Positions 1 through 8,370 of a stretch of DNA of 64,000 bases are shown here, piece after piece (the first letter of the stretch is position 1; every line of letters begins with the position of its first letter). The stretch comes from Bacillota bacterium (GTDB lineage Bacteria > Bacillota > Bacilli > Paenibacillales > NBRC-103111). The notes beneath the pieces are model-generated. The model ran no database searches. It was not told the DNA's origin and worked only from the letters and a program-made list of their open reading frames with translations. Position numbers and translations under genes: made by a program. The DNA is taken from positions 124,001-188,000 of the forward strand of contig JAEWGW010000032.1 of the NCBI GenBank assembly GCA_023388055.1. The letters run 5' to 3'.

Positions 1-1
1 T

Positions 2-847
2 ACTGCGGTGCAGGATGCTTTCCAAGGGGACCGGATCGTGATCGGCTCTGATCATCCCAAGGCGGCTCAGATCGTGGAAGAGATTAACAAACCCTTCGGC
101 ATTCCCGTGTACCACACGGATATCAGCAGCGCCGAAATGATTAAATATGCCTCCAATGCTTTTCTGGCCACCAAGATCAGCTTTATTAATGAAATTTCGG
201 CCCTTTGTGAAAAGCTGGGGGCAAACGTAGAAGATGTGGCAGCAGGCATGGGGATGGACAAACGTATCGGCAGCCAATTCCTGCGGGCGGGCATCGGCTA
301 TGGGGGCTCTTGTTTCCCCAAGGATACCAAGGCTTTGGTGCAAATTGCAGGAAACGTGGAGCATGAATTCGATCTTCTGAAATCGGTGATTCAAGTTAAT
401 AACAAACAACAGCGGCTGCTGGTAGATAAGGCCAAAGCACGTTTTGGGTCCCTGGAGGACAAGACTGTTGCGCTGCTGGGTTTGGCTTTTAAGCCACAGA
501 CCGACGATATGCGTGAATCTGCTTCTATTGTAGTCAGCCAGCAATTGGTGCAAGAGGGTGCCCGAATACAAGCATTTGACCCCATCCAGCCGGAAATGGC
601 AGCGCAGCTTCTTCCTCCGGAGGTGGCATTATGCCGTACATTGGAGGAGGCTCTTACCCATGCAGACTGTGTATTTATCATTACTGATTGGCCGGAATTC
701 AAAAATATGGATATACCGATGGCCAGTCAGCTTATGAAGTCTCCGGTATTCTTCGACGGGCGTAATTGTTTTAGCCTGGAGTATGCCGCTTCCCAAGGGA
801 TCGAGTATCATTCGATTGGCCGGGAGAGCGTTAGGGTGAACGAATAG
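2..847 (+). CDS. UDP-glucose 6-dehydrogenase, C-terminal part (5' end outside window)
   Basis: This enzyme oxidises UDP-glucose to UDP-glucuronate in two NAD-dependent steps in the cytoplasm. The reading frame is open from the first bases of the window, so the N-terminal NAD-binding Rossmann part is missing and the GTG at 8 is not a credible start. What remains is the central dimerisation domain and the C-terminal UDP-binding domain. The catalytic cysteine lies in GYGGSCFPKDTKAL, and LGLAFKPQTDDMRESAS opens the C-terminal domain. It belongs to the long TuaD/Ugd class and differs from the shorter E. coli-like Ugd at 19231, so the region carries two non-identical UDP-sugar dehydrogenases. Its position beside phosphatase and kinase genes suggests it feeds glucuronate into a surface polysaccharide. 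Confidence 0.93.
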   Translation, partial: TAVQDAFQGDRIVIGSDHPKAAQIVEEINKPFGIPVYHTDISSAEMIKYASNAFLATKISFINEISALCEKLGANVEDVAAGMGMDKRIGSQFLRAGIGYGGSCFPKDTKALVQIAGNVEHEFDLLKSVIQVNNKQQRLLVDKAKARFGSLEDKTVALLGLAFKPQTDDMRESASIVVSQQLVQEGARIQAFDPIQPEMAAQLLPPEVALCRTLEEALTHADCVFIITDWPEFKNMDIPMASQLMKSPVFFDGRNCFSLEYAASQGIEYHSIGRESVRVNE

Positions 848-950
848 GATAAGGAAGGGCTCCTGGATGCCAGCCGGGGGCCATTTTCATTTTTAGCCAT
901 TATGTACCATGGACTTTAGTAAATCTTCTCAGGTACAATACAGACATAAA

Positions 951-959
951 TTCGACAAA
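951..959 (-). promoter_or_regulatory. Candidate Spo0A box upstream of the CpsB-like phosphatase gene
   Basis: TTCGACAAA on the plus strand reads TTTGTCGAA on the minus strand, a full match to the Spo0A recognition box. A possible -10 (TACAAT, 934-939) lies just upstream. The box would therefore fall at or just after the transcription start, a position that usually means repression. The start codon is at 977 with GGGAG ahead of it. The match is seen directly, but the regulatory role is inferred. A second identical box lies at 5635. Confidence 0.4.
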
Positions 960-976
960 ATTATTGGGAGCCCAAA

Positions 977-1738
977 ATGATAGACATCCACAATCATATC
1001 CTGCCGGGAATAGACGACGGATGCAGGAGCCTGGAAGAATCATTGGAATTAGCGAGACTTGCCGTTAAAGAAGGCATCCATCATATTATCGCCACTCCCC
1101 ACCACGCTAATGGGCGATATCACAATGAAGCGGATAAGGTTCGTCAAGCTGCCGCGCAATTAAATTTGGCTCTATCCGAAGAAGGATTAGACCTTCAGAT
1201 TCACACCGGCCAGGAAATCCGGGTTTACAAGGAGCTGCTGGACGATCTGAATGCCGGCAAGCTGCTTACCCTCGCCGGGTCGCGTTATATGCTCCTGGAG
1301 TTTTCCTCCAGCCGGGTTCCCGAGGGTATCGAGGATTTATTGCATGAGTTGAGTCTTGCGGGAATTACAGCCATTATCGCCCATCCGGAACGGAACATGG
1401 AGCTTGCCGGGAATCTTTCGAGATTGGCGGACTTAATTGACAGGGGTGCTTTGGCCCAAATGACTACCCATTCCATTAACGGGTTGTTCGGCCGCAAAAT
1501 CCAATCCATCTCTCTGGATATGTGCCGCTCTAATCTCATTCACTTCCTTTCATCCGATGCACATAATCCCATGGAACGGCCTTTTTCCTTGCAAACTGCC
1601 GCAACCTATATAATGAAGAAATTAGGAGAAGAGACCTATTCCTATTATAAGGAAAATGCTAGTAGGGTTCTTTATAACCAGGAAATTATTCCTATTTCAC
1701 ACAACGTACATAATAAAAAACGCTTTCTTTTCTGGTAG
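977..1738 (+). CDS. CpsB/YwqE-family tyrosine-protein phosphatase (PHP domain)
   Basis: The product is a metal-dependent phosphotyrosine phosphatase that reverses autophosphorylation of the BY-kinase controlling polysaccharide chain length. The PHP metal-binding motifs are visible: MIDIHNHILPGIDDG at the N-terminus, TPHH near residue 41, HPERN near residue 136 and SSDAHN near residue 193. At 253 residues it has the usual length for CpsB/CapC/YwqE. GGGAG sits seven to eight bases before the ATG. The partner Wzz-like protein and kinase lie downstream at 4156-5599, separated only by the SLH gene. A candidate Spo0A box precedes the gene. The cellular site is the cytoplasm, next to the membrane kinase. 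Confidence 0.9.
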   Translation: MIDIHNHILPGIDDGCRSLEESLELARLAVKEGIHHIIATPHHANGRYHNEADKVRQAAAQLNLALSEEGLDLQIHTGQEIRVYKELLDDLNAGKLLTLAGSRYMLLEFSSSRVPEGIEDLLHELSLAGITAIIAHPERNMELAGNLSRLADLIDRGALAQMTTHSINGLFGRKIQSISLDMCRSNLIHFLSSDAHNPMERPFSLQTAATYIMKKLGEETYSYYKENASRVLYNQEIIPISHNVHNKKRFLFW

Positions 1739-1920
1739 CTTCACCCATTTTACGTTGACCCCTGGTTTCCATCTATGATAAAATTTTCTTCATGAATCGA
1801 TCATTTTTAGATAAAGTGATAATCACGCTTAGGTTTACTCTTACTTACGAGTTTTATATTTTTATATTCATACATAGCATTATTCGTTTTCCCAAATTTA
1901 AAGATGAGGTGAGTATAAGC

Positions 1921-4035
1921 ATGAAGTTAAAAAAGAAAGCGATAACGACAACTCTGGCCGCTTCTCTGGTGGTTGGATCTCTTGCAGGTGTACCGGTTTA
2001 CGCGGCGTCGGTGCCGAGTGAAGTTACCAATACGCTGAACAAAATTTATGCAAACCTGCTACCGACAGAGGTACAAATCATTAGCGATGCCAGGGATGCA
2101 GTCCGCAACCTTGATGCCACCGAGGAAAACCTGGCTCTGATCAATCCAATTTGGGACATTGTTCACGCCAAGGATTTGGCAGTCCATCATAATGATCCGA
2201 CAATTACCAAAAAAGATCTTTTTACGCTCATTCAAGCATTTGCCATCGATTACGATAAGGAATTCTCCGGCTTGGAAGCGTTGATGGCCGACCAATTCCT
2301 GAAGGATATTGCCGAGAAGCTTTACAATATCGTAGGTGGCAATTTTGATGCAAACGATGATATAGCGGATGCTGTGAAGTTTGGCCAAAAGCTTCAAGAG
2401 AGGGCTCTCTCTGAAATTCAAAAGGCAACCACACTTGATGATATCCTTGGTGCAAAGAATCAGGTAAAAGCTGCAATTAAGGATGTATTGAGCAATAGCG
2501 GTACAAGAACCGGTGAAGTTCTTAATAATATCGGTATAACCGGCGATGCTATCATTGACGTTAAGGATAATCTGGAGAAGAAAGCGCAAGAAATTGTTCC
2601 GGGCGCTAACCAAATCGACCGTTATTTAGCTGTAGCCTATCTGAAGGTGTTGACTGATCAAATAGAGACACCTCCAACACAACCTTCTGGCGGCGGTCCC
2701 GGTGGCGGCGGTCCTTCCGACTCTCCCAAAGGACCGGACAAGACAGCAGCAACTGCAGCGTTGAATGATGCGGCCAAGGATCTCTCCAAGCTGCTCGAAG
2801 ATAAGAGTGCAGGCCTGGCCAAAGCGGTAGCAGCCATCCAGGAAGCACTGGCTCAAGCGGCAACCATTGACTTGTCTGCAGCTGTGAAAATTACAGATAA
2901 CAAAGCTACACCTACCTTGAATGCTTCCCAACTGGGAGATATCTTCAAGACTGTGAAGGAACTGGCTGACACTGCCAACAAGAACCTGAAGGCTGCAGCA
3001 GCTGATGCCCCTTCCGTGAAGGTCATTGCTACTCTTGATCTCGGCACCGTGAAGGCGGATGCTGTAAACATCGCGCTGGCTAAGGATGTTCTGGCCAAGG
3101 CCAAGGAAGCCGGCGTTCAAGCTTTGGCTATCAAGGTGAACGGTGTGGTATTGGCGCTGGATGTTGACCAATTGGGAGCCGAGGCTGCCATCAACATCAA
3201 CAAGCTGGCTGCTTCCGCACTCCCCAGCACAGCATTGGCTGCAGCTTCCGACGTATACAGCTTCACCTTCGAAGTAGACGGCAAAGCCGCCACTACCTTC
3301 ACCAAGCCTGTTGAAATCCGCCTGCCGCTTACAACAACCGAACTGGATCAAGAGCTGCTTTCCTTCACCAAAATTGACGGCAGCAACCTGATCTCCAAGG
3401 GCGGCAAATACGACGCAGCCAAGAAGCTGTTCGTCGTAGCCAACAAATCCTTCTCCACCTATGCGGTTCTGGAAAACAAGATCAGCTTCAACGATATCGC
3501 CGGTGTGAAGGATTGGGCAGGTCGCCAAATTGCGGTTGCCGCAGCCAAGGGCATTATCGATGGCCGTGAAGAAGGGGCATTCGTTCCTGCAGGCAATGTA
3601 ACCCGTGCCGAATTTGCCAAGCTCATCGTCAAGACCTTCGGTCTGGAGAGCACCACCGCCAAGGAAGCCTTCACTGACGTGAACGTTGGCGACTGGTACC
3701 AGCCTTATGTAGCAGCTGCAGCCGAAGCTGGTCTGATCGATGGCCGTGCTGAAGGAATCTTTGCTCCTAACGAAACCATTACCCGTGCCGAGCTGGCAAC
3801 CATTGCTTCCCGTGCACTGACCAAGGTGAAATCCTACAAGGCTGTGGAAACGGTAGACACCGCGCTGGCTGCTTTCACAGATGCTGACCAAGTAAACACT
3901 AGCTTGAAGGCAGGCGTTGCCTTCGCTGCTGAACAAGCGCTGGTAGTAGGGCAGGATGCCGGTAAGTTCAATCCCAATGCTGCAACAACCCGTGCAGAAG
4001 CAGCGGTAGTCATTTACCGTTTGTTGAATAAATAA
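1921..4035 (+). CDS. SLH-domain surface (S-layer-like) protein
   Basis: This is a secreted wall-bound protein of about 704 residues. The ATG at 1921 is chosen over the upstream in-frame ATG at 1792 because it follows GATGAGGTGAG and begins a clean signal peptide (KLKKKAITTTLAASLVVGS, cleavage after VYAA). A helical region is followed by a Pro/Gly linker (about residues 250-275), then Ala-rich beta-type domains, then three SLH repeats from about residue 525. These repeats carry TRAEFAK, TRAELAT and TRAEAAV motifs, which in SLH families bind pyruvylated secondary wall polymer. It lies inside a polysaccharide locus and could be an S-layer subunit or glycan acceptor, but acceptor status is not shown by sequence. 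A strong terminator follows at 4060. Confidence 0.85.
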   Translation: MKLKKKAITTTLAASLVVGSLAGVPVYAASVPSEVTNTLNKIYANLLPTEVQIISDARDAVRNLDATEENLALINPIWDIVHAKDLAVHHNDPTITKKDLFTLIQAFAIDYDKEFSGLEALMADQFLKDIAEKLYNIVGGNFDANDDIADAVKFGQKLQERALSEIQKATTLDDILGAKNQVKAAIKDVLSNSGTRTGEVLNNIGITGDAIIDVKDNLEKKAQEIVPGANQIDRYLAVAYLKVLTDQIETPPTQPSGGGPGGGGPSDSPKGPDKTAATAALNDAAKDLSKLLEDKSAGLAKAVAAIQEALAQAATIDLSAAVKITDNKATPTLNASQLGDIFKTVKELADTANKNLKAAAADAPSVKVIATLDLGTVKADAVNIALAKDVLAKAKEAGVQALAIKVNGVVLALDVDQLGAEAAININKLAASALPSTALAAASDVYSFTFEVDGKAATTFTKPVEIRLPLTTTELDQELLSFTKIDGSNLISKGGKYDAAKKLFVVANKSFSTYAVLENKISFNDIAGVKDWAGRQIAVAAAKGIIDGREEGAFVPAGNVTRAEFAKLIVKTFGLESTTAKEAFTDVNVGDWYQPYVAAAAEAGLIDGRAEGIFAPNETITRAELATIASRALTKVKSYKAVETVDTALAAFTDADQVNTSLKAGVAFAAEQALVVGQDAGKFNPNAATTRAEAAVVIYRLLNK

Positions 4036-4059
4036 GATTTAGTACCCGCTTTTTCGAAT

Positions 4060-4105
4060 AAGATCCTCCTCTCAGTCTCTCGAATGAGAGGAGGGTCTTA
4101 TTGTA
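4060..4105 (+). terminator. Rho-independent terminator after the SLH gene
   Basis: A 15-bp stem starts with AAGATCCTCCTCTCA at 4060 and pairs with TGAGAGGAGGGTCTT at 4085, with one G-T pair and a 10-base loop. TATTGTATTG follows. It separates the highly expressed type of surface-protein gene from the Wzz-like gene whose start is at 4156. Confidence 0.75.
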
Positions 4106-4155
4106 TTGTTCAGGATGGCTGCTGCTTATGGGAATACAACCGGTGGAGGGAAACC

Positions 4156-4920
4156 ATGGAACTCGATTTGAAAGACTATCTTAAGATTATCCGCAAACGG
4201 CTTTGGCTAATCGTCGCCATTGTGCTGGTTGCCTGCATCACAACCGGACTTGTGAGCTATTTTATGCTGACGCCGCAATACCAGGCCTCAACCAAGCTCA
4301 TTGTGAACAAACCCAATGATGCCACAGGTGTGAATGCCCTGAATATTAATGATGTGAACCTGAACATCAAAATTATCGACACCTACAAAGAAGTGATCAA
4401 AACCACGCATATTATGGAGATGGTGGCATCCGAGTATCCCCAATTCCAAATGACAGCCGAGCAGCTTATCGGAAAAGTATCCGTCAGCTCGGTAAACAAT
4501 ACCCAGGTTATGACCCTGGCTGTGCAGGATCCCTCCTATGAGAAAGCAGTCAGCATCGTCAATGCTGTTTCACATATTTTTCAACGGGAAATCACCAATA
4601 TCATGAAGGTGGATAACGTATCCATCCTGACGGAAGCCAAGCTTTCTCCGCTTCCGGCGCCTGTGAGCCCCAAGCCTATGCTTAATCTTGCCCTTAGCCT
4701 GATTGTGTCTCTCATGGCCGCTGTGGGTCTGGCATTCCTGCTGGAATACCTGGACGACACGGTGAAGAGCGAAGCGGACATTGAACATCTGTTAGGCATT
4801 CCGACCTTGACCATGATCAGCAAGATAAAACCCGAGGACCTGCAATATGATAAAGCATCTGTCAATAAAAGCATAGGGGAGGGCGCTGCTCAGCATGCCA
4901 ACGCAACCATTAACCACTAA
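4156..4920 (+). CDS. Wzz/YwqC-family polysaccharide co-polymerase (BY-kinase transmembrane modulator)
   Basis: This membrane protein sets polysaccharide chain length and activates the cytoplasmic tyrosine kinase encoded next. The start is set at 4156 (MELDLKDYLKIIRKR) because GGTGGAGGG lies just before it; the upstream ATG at 4084 lies in the terminator. Two transmembrane helices bracket an extracytoplasmic Wzz domain, at about residues 19-40 and 175-195. The Pro-rich stretch LPAPVSPKPML precedes the second helix, as in the family. The C-terminal cytoplasmic tail (DDTVKSEADIEHLLGIPTL) is the kinase-contacting segment. Its end overlaps the kinase start by 26 bases, indicating translational coupling. 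Confidence 0.9.
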   Translation: MELDLKDYLKIIRKRLWLIVAIVLVACITTGLVSYFMLTPQYQASTKLIVNKPNDATGVNALNINDVNLNIKIIDTYKEVIKTTHIMEMVASEYPQFQMTAEQLIGKVSVSSVNNTQVMTLAVQDPSYEKAVSIVNAVSHIFQREITNIMKVDNVSILTEAKLSPLPAPVSPKPMLNLALSLIVSLMAAVGLAFLLEYLDDTVKSEADIEHLLGIPTLTMISKIKPEDLQYDKASVNKSIGEGAAQHANATINH

Positions 4921-5599
4921 CAGTAAACGTCCCATTATTGCAGATGTGAATCCCAAGTCTCCCATATCCGAGGCGTACCGGACCCTCCGGACCAATATTG
5001 ACTTCTCCAATATCGACGAAGAGCTGAAGACCATCATGCTGACCTCTGCCGGGCCCGCTGAAGGCAAATCCACTACCGCTACCAATCTGGCCGTGGTGTA
5101 CGCCCAGAACGACCGGAGGGTCCTGATTGTGGATGCGGACCTGCGGAAGCCCACCATGCATCACACCTTCAACAAGTCCAACAGATGGGGGCTGACCAAT
5201 GTCCTCACCGGCAAAACCTTGCTCTCCGACGTCATCTCCGAGACACATGTACCCAATCTGCATGTACTTCCGTCAGGACCAATCCCGCCTAATCCTTCGG
5301 AGATTCTTGCATCCAAACGCATGACCGCCGTCCTGACCGAGCTGCGCGGCATGTACGATCTGGTGATCGTAGATACGCCCCCAGCCTTGGCGGTAGCCGA
5401 TGCCCAAATCATGGCCACCAAGTGCGACGGAGTGATTCTGGTGATTTACGCCGGAAGCACCAAGCGTGATGCCATAGTAAAGGTAAAGGCGAACATGGAC
5501 CATGTGAAAGCCAATGTCATTGGCGCTGTACTCAATAACGTAGACCGGAAATCCGGCGAAGGGTATTACTATTATTATTACGGCTCCCGCGAGGAGTAG
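4895..5599 (+). CDS. CpsD/YwqD-family bacterial tyrosine kinase
   Basis: This cytoplasmic BY-kinase autophosphorylates on a C-terminal tyrosine cluster and, with the Wzz-like partner, controls polymer synthesis and export. The Walker A motif is GPAEGKSTTATNLA (about residues 50-63), Walker A' is VLIVDADLRKPTMH and Walker B is LVIVDTPP. The tail ends in GEGYYYYYYGSREE, with six consecutive tyrosines as likely phosphorylation sites. The 234-residue length matches the family. The upstream PHP phosphatase (977) is the expected opposing enzyme. Confidence 0.93.
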   Translation: MPTQPLTTNSKRPIIADVNPKSPISEAYRTLRTNIDFSNIDEELKTIMLTSAGPAEGKSTTATNLAVVYAQNDRRVLIVDADLRKPTMHHTFNKSNRWGLTNVLTGKTLLSDVISETHVPNLHVLPSGPIPPNPSEILASKRMTAVLTELRGMYDLVIVDTPPALAVADAQIMATKCDGVILVIYAGSTKRDAIVKVKANMDHVKANVIGAVLNNVDRKSGEGYYYYYYGSREE

Positions 5600-5634
5600 A
5601 TGTTCATATAAAAGACATAGTCCCTTTAGCACGT

Positions 5635-5668
5635 TTCGACAAATTTTAATTGCAATTTGATGTAAAAT
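5635..5668 (+). promoter_or_regulatory. Candidate Spo0A box and -10 before the PglF/CapD-like gene
   Basis: TTCGACAAA at 5635-5643 is a full Spo0A box on the opposite strand. TAAAAT at 5663-5668 lies 19 bases further on, so the box would sit over the -35 position, as in Spo0A-activated sigma-A promoters. The leader to the ATG at 5756 is about 80 bases. This would link the first polysaccharide locus to sporulation or biofilm control. The sites are visible, but activation is inference. Confidence 0.4.
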
Positions 5669-5755
5669 TGATCTGTTGTGATTACGTTACATCGAAACGA
5701 ACGGTATTGGTGTTCCAATAACGAAGCACGTTATTATGGATAAAGAGGGATCGAA

Positions 5756-7576
5756 ATGAAAATCAATACCCGGACCTTATTGCTGGTTGGACTTGATATT
5801 GCTTTTGTTTGGCTGAGTGTATGGACCTCCTATTACATGCGGTTTTACGGTCATGTTCCGGAAACGTATATGCGGCAGATGATTGTGCTGGGAGTGATCT
5901 CAGTTATTATTACCTCCCTTTGTATGATGATCTTCAGGCTGTATAACCGGATTTGGGAATATGCCAGCATCGGGGAGATTATCAGTCTGACCAAGGCAAT
6001 TGTGCTCAGCACATTAGGTTCCATATCTCTTACATACTTGATTACCGGGCAGCTTGTCCCTACGTCCATCATCCTGAGGCACTTCGAAACAGTCCTCCTG
6101 CTCATAGGGGGAAGCCGCTTCATCTGGAGAGTGGTCCGGGACCGGTTTATCAAGAATGTGATGGAGAAGGAGAATGCTTTGATTGTGGGGGCCGGAGATT
6201 GCGGGCTGATGATCGTCCGCGAGCTGCTGCATAATCCCCGTGCGGATCTTACGCCGGTAGCTTTCATTGATGACGATACCCGCAAACACGGCAACCGGAT
6301 TATGGGCCTGCCTGTTATCGGCAGCAGAGAGAAGATTCTGCAAGCAGTGGAACGTCATCGCATAAGTGAAATTATTATAGCCCTGCCCACAGCCTCCAAG
6401 CAGGAGATATCGGCAATTATTAATATCTGCAAACAAACCAAGGCAAAGCTGAAGATGATTCCCATGCTGGATGATCTCATCAAGGGGAAGCTGAGCATCA
6501 GCCGGCTGCGGAATGTGGATGTAGAGGACCTGTTGGGACGGGACCCAATCAAGGCGGATCTTGAGGGCATCGCCAATTATGTAACCAACAAGGTGGTACT
6601 GGTTACAGGAGCAGGCGGCTCCATCGGATCGGAGCTGTGCCGGCAGATCGCCTCCTTCAAACCAGGTCTGTTAATGCTCCTCGGTCACGGGGAGAATAGC
6701 ATCTATACCATCGAGATGGAGATGCGACGCAAGTTTCCGGAGCTCAAGCTGGAGACGATCATCGCAGATGTGCAGGACCGCAAGCGTATAGAAGAAGTAT
6801 TCCGTACATACCGGCCGCAGGTGGTTTTCCACGCAGCAGCCCATAAGCATGTTCCGCTGATGGAGCGGAACCCTTCCGAGGCCATCAAAAACAACGTATT
6901 CGGCACCCGCAATGTAGCGGAATGCGCGGATCAGTTCCAGGCAGAACGGTTTGTTCTGATCTCTACAGACAAAGCCGTCAACCCGACGAGTATTATGGGA
7001 GCAACCAAACGGATTGCTGAGATGTTCATCCAGAATTTGGACAAGACCAGCAATACCCGGTTTGTGGCCGTACGGTTCGGCAATGTGCTGGGAAGCCGCG
7101 GCAGCGTAATCCCCCGTTTCAGAGAGCAGATTGCCCAAGGCGGCCCGGTAACAGTCACACACCCGGAGATGATCCGGTATTTCATGACCATTCCCGAAGC
7201 GGTTCAGCTGGTGATCCAGGCAGGGGCATTCGCCCAAGGGGGAGAAATCTTCATCCTGGATATGGGCAAGCCGGTGAAGATTGTGGATCTGGCAACCGAC
7301 CTGATCCGGTTATCCGGCTACGAGCCTCATGTGGACATTCCCATTGAATTCAGCGGCATCCGCCCGGGAGAAAAGCTATATGAGGAGCTCTTGACCAGTG
7401 AGGAAGGGTTAACCTCCACCAAGCATGACCGGATTTTCGTTGGGAAGCCATCGCAGATAAACCACAGCGAACTGGACTTTGCCTTCAAGAAGCTGGAGAA
7501 GGTGCTGTCAGGGGATGCGGAACCGATCCTGGAGGTTGTCAAACATCTGGTTCCCACCTATTCCAACGTATCATAA
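5756..7576 (+). CDS. Membrane nucleotide-sugar 4,6-dehydratase (PglF/CapD/EpsC family)
   Basis: The likely reaction is conversion of UDP-GlcNAc to a 4-keto-6-deoxy sugar, as in PglF or EpsC. Four N-terminal transmembrane helices (about residues 8-130) are followed by a CoA-binding-like Rossmann domain (ALIVGAGDCG near residue 142). The catalytic SDR domain follows, with the NAD motif VTGAGGSIGSE near residue 283. The active site reads STDKAVNPTSIMGATKR, with methionine in place of the usual SDR tyrosine, as is normal for this family. The length of 606 residues is typical. RBS AAGAGGG precedes the ATG. The AT-rich locus just downstream supplies a matching aminotransferase (8371) and PglC-like transferase (9593), which points to a bacillosamine-type first sugar. 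Confidence 0.9.
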   Translation: MKINTRTLLLVGLDIAFVWLSVWTSYYMRFYGHVPETYMRQMIVLGVISVIITSLCMMIFRLYNRIWEYASIGEIISLTKAIVLSTLGSISLTYLITGQLVPTSIILRHFETVLLLIGGSRFIWRVVRDRFIKNVMEKENALIVGAGDCGLMIVRELLHNPRADLTPVAFIDDDTRKHGNRIMGLPVIGSREKILQAVERHRISEIIIALPTASKQEISAIINICKQTKAKLKMIPMLDDLIKGKLSISRLRNVDVEDLLGRDPIKADLEGIANYVTNKVVLVTGAGGSIGSELCRQIASFKPGLLMLLGHGENSIYTIEMEMRRKFPELKLETIIADVQDRKRIEEVFRTYRPQVVFHAAAHKHVPLMERNPSEAIKNNVFGTRNVAECADQFQAERFVLISTDKAVNPTSIMGATKRIAEMFIQNLDKTSNTRFVAVRFGNVLGSRGSVIPRFREQIAQGGPVTVTHPEMIRYFMTIPEAVQLVIQAGAFAQGGEIFILDMGKPVKIVDLATDLIRLSGYEPHVDIPIEFSGIRPGEKLYEELLTSEEGLTSTKHDRIFVGKPSQINHSELDFAFKKLEKVLSGDAEPILEVVKHLVPTYSNVS

Positions 7577-7612
7577 ACCGACATCAGGAAGAGTAAGCGG
7601 GGGTGAGGACGT

Positions 7613-8236
7613 ATGAAGAAGTGGCAAAAGGTATCCATTATACTAGCCGCTGTTCTGATTGTAGCGGTCGGCGGTGCATATTGGGCCATGAATAAAGCAG
7701 TGAATAAGGTACTGGAGGCAGTATCCTCCGATGTAGTAGCGACCATGGGAAGCCCCACCCCGCCAGCCACTACCTCCATACCACAGGTATCAGCCAGTCC
7801 CGTGATAGCACCGGGTTCTTCCGTACAGTCAGAACCAACTCCGGGAATGGCCCAATCACAACAACCATCCCCGGTATCGGCTCAAACGACTCCCGGGGCT
7901 TCTGTTTATCCGGCCCAAGGGGAAGAACCTACACCATCCCCGGCTGCTACACCGTATGACCCCAGCATAAACGCAGACAAAGCGGCCAAAGCCCAAGAGG
8001 AAATAACCGTGAAGGAAAAGCTCCAAATCACCTCCATCTTCATGAAACGGTTCAGCGCCAAGGAACTGGACGCCTTCATGAAGCTGGCGAGTGGGGGATT
8101 AACGAACGAAGAAAAGAAAGAAGCTAAGGATCTTGTGTTAGAGAAGCTTAACGAAGAGGAATATAATCACTTGATTAAGATTGCTGCAAGGTTAGGGTTA
8201 AGTGAAGGGGAGAAATATAACAAGCAGAAAGAATAA
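7613..8236 (+). CDS. Membrane-anchored exported protein of unknown function
   Basis: I do not recognise this family. A single N-terminal transmembrane helix or uncleaved signal (about residues 6-28) is followed by a Pro/Ser/Thr-rich extracytoplasmic linker (about residues 45-120). A charged helical C-terminal domain of roughly 80 residues follows, with repeated acidic and lysine residues (EEITVKEKLQ, NEEKKEAKDLVLEKL). GGTGAGG precedes the ATG. It follows the dehydratase gene by 36 bases and is the last GC-rich gene before the AT-rich locus. The exported protein at 21172 has a similar layout (anchor, Pro/Thr linker, helical tail), though not obviously the same sequence. A role in polymer export or wall attachment is only a guess from position. 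Confidence 0.75.
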   Translation: MKKWQKVSIILAAVLIVAVGGAYWAMNKAVNKVLEAVSSDVVATMGSPTPPATTSIPQVSASPVIAPGSSVQSEPTPGMAQSQQPSPVSAQTTPGASVYPAQGEEPTPSPAATPYDPSINADKAAKAQEEITVKEKLQITSIFMKRFSAKELDAFMKLASGGLTNEEKKEAKDLVLEKLNEEEYNHLIKIAARLGLSEGEKYNKQKE

Positions 8237-8370
8237 TAGGATAGGGAAGCTACTTTCTTTACTGATTTTTTAATTAATTATAAAAGATGATGCAGTTCAA
8301 TTAATTCGGACGTTATACGGAAATGCCAACTTTACGTTTCATAGAAATTATAAGTAAAGCGAGGATTATT

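Noticed and set aside
1792..1920. N-terminal extension of the SLH gene from an upstream ATG
   Set aside because: It would place hydrophobic, AT-rich sequence ahead of a perfect signal peptide; the ribosome site directly before 1921 decides the start.
2626..3936. 436-codon open frame on the minus strand inside the SLH gene
   Set aside because: It mirrors the codon bias of the SLH gene, has no ribosome site, and its Cys/Gly/Ser-rich product resembles nothing; the plus-strand protein is certain.
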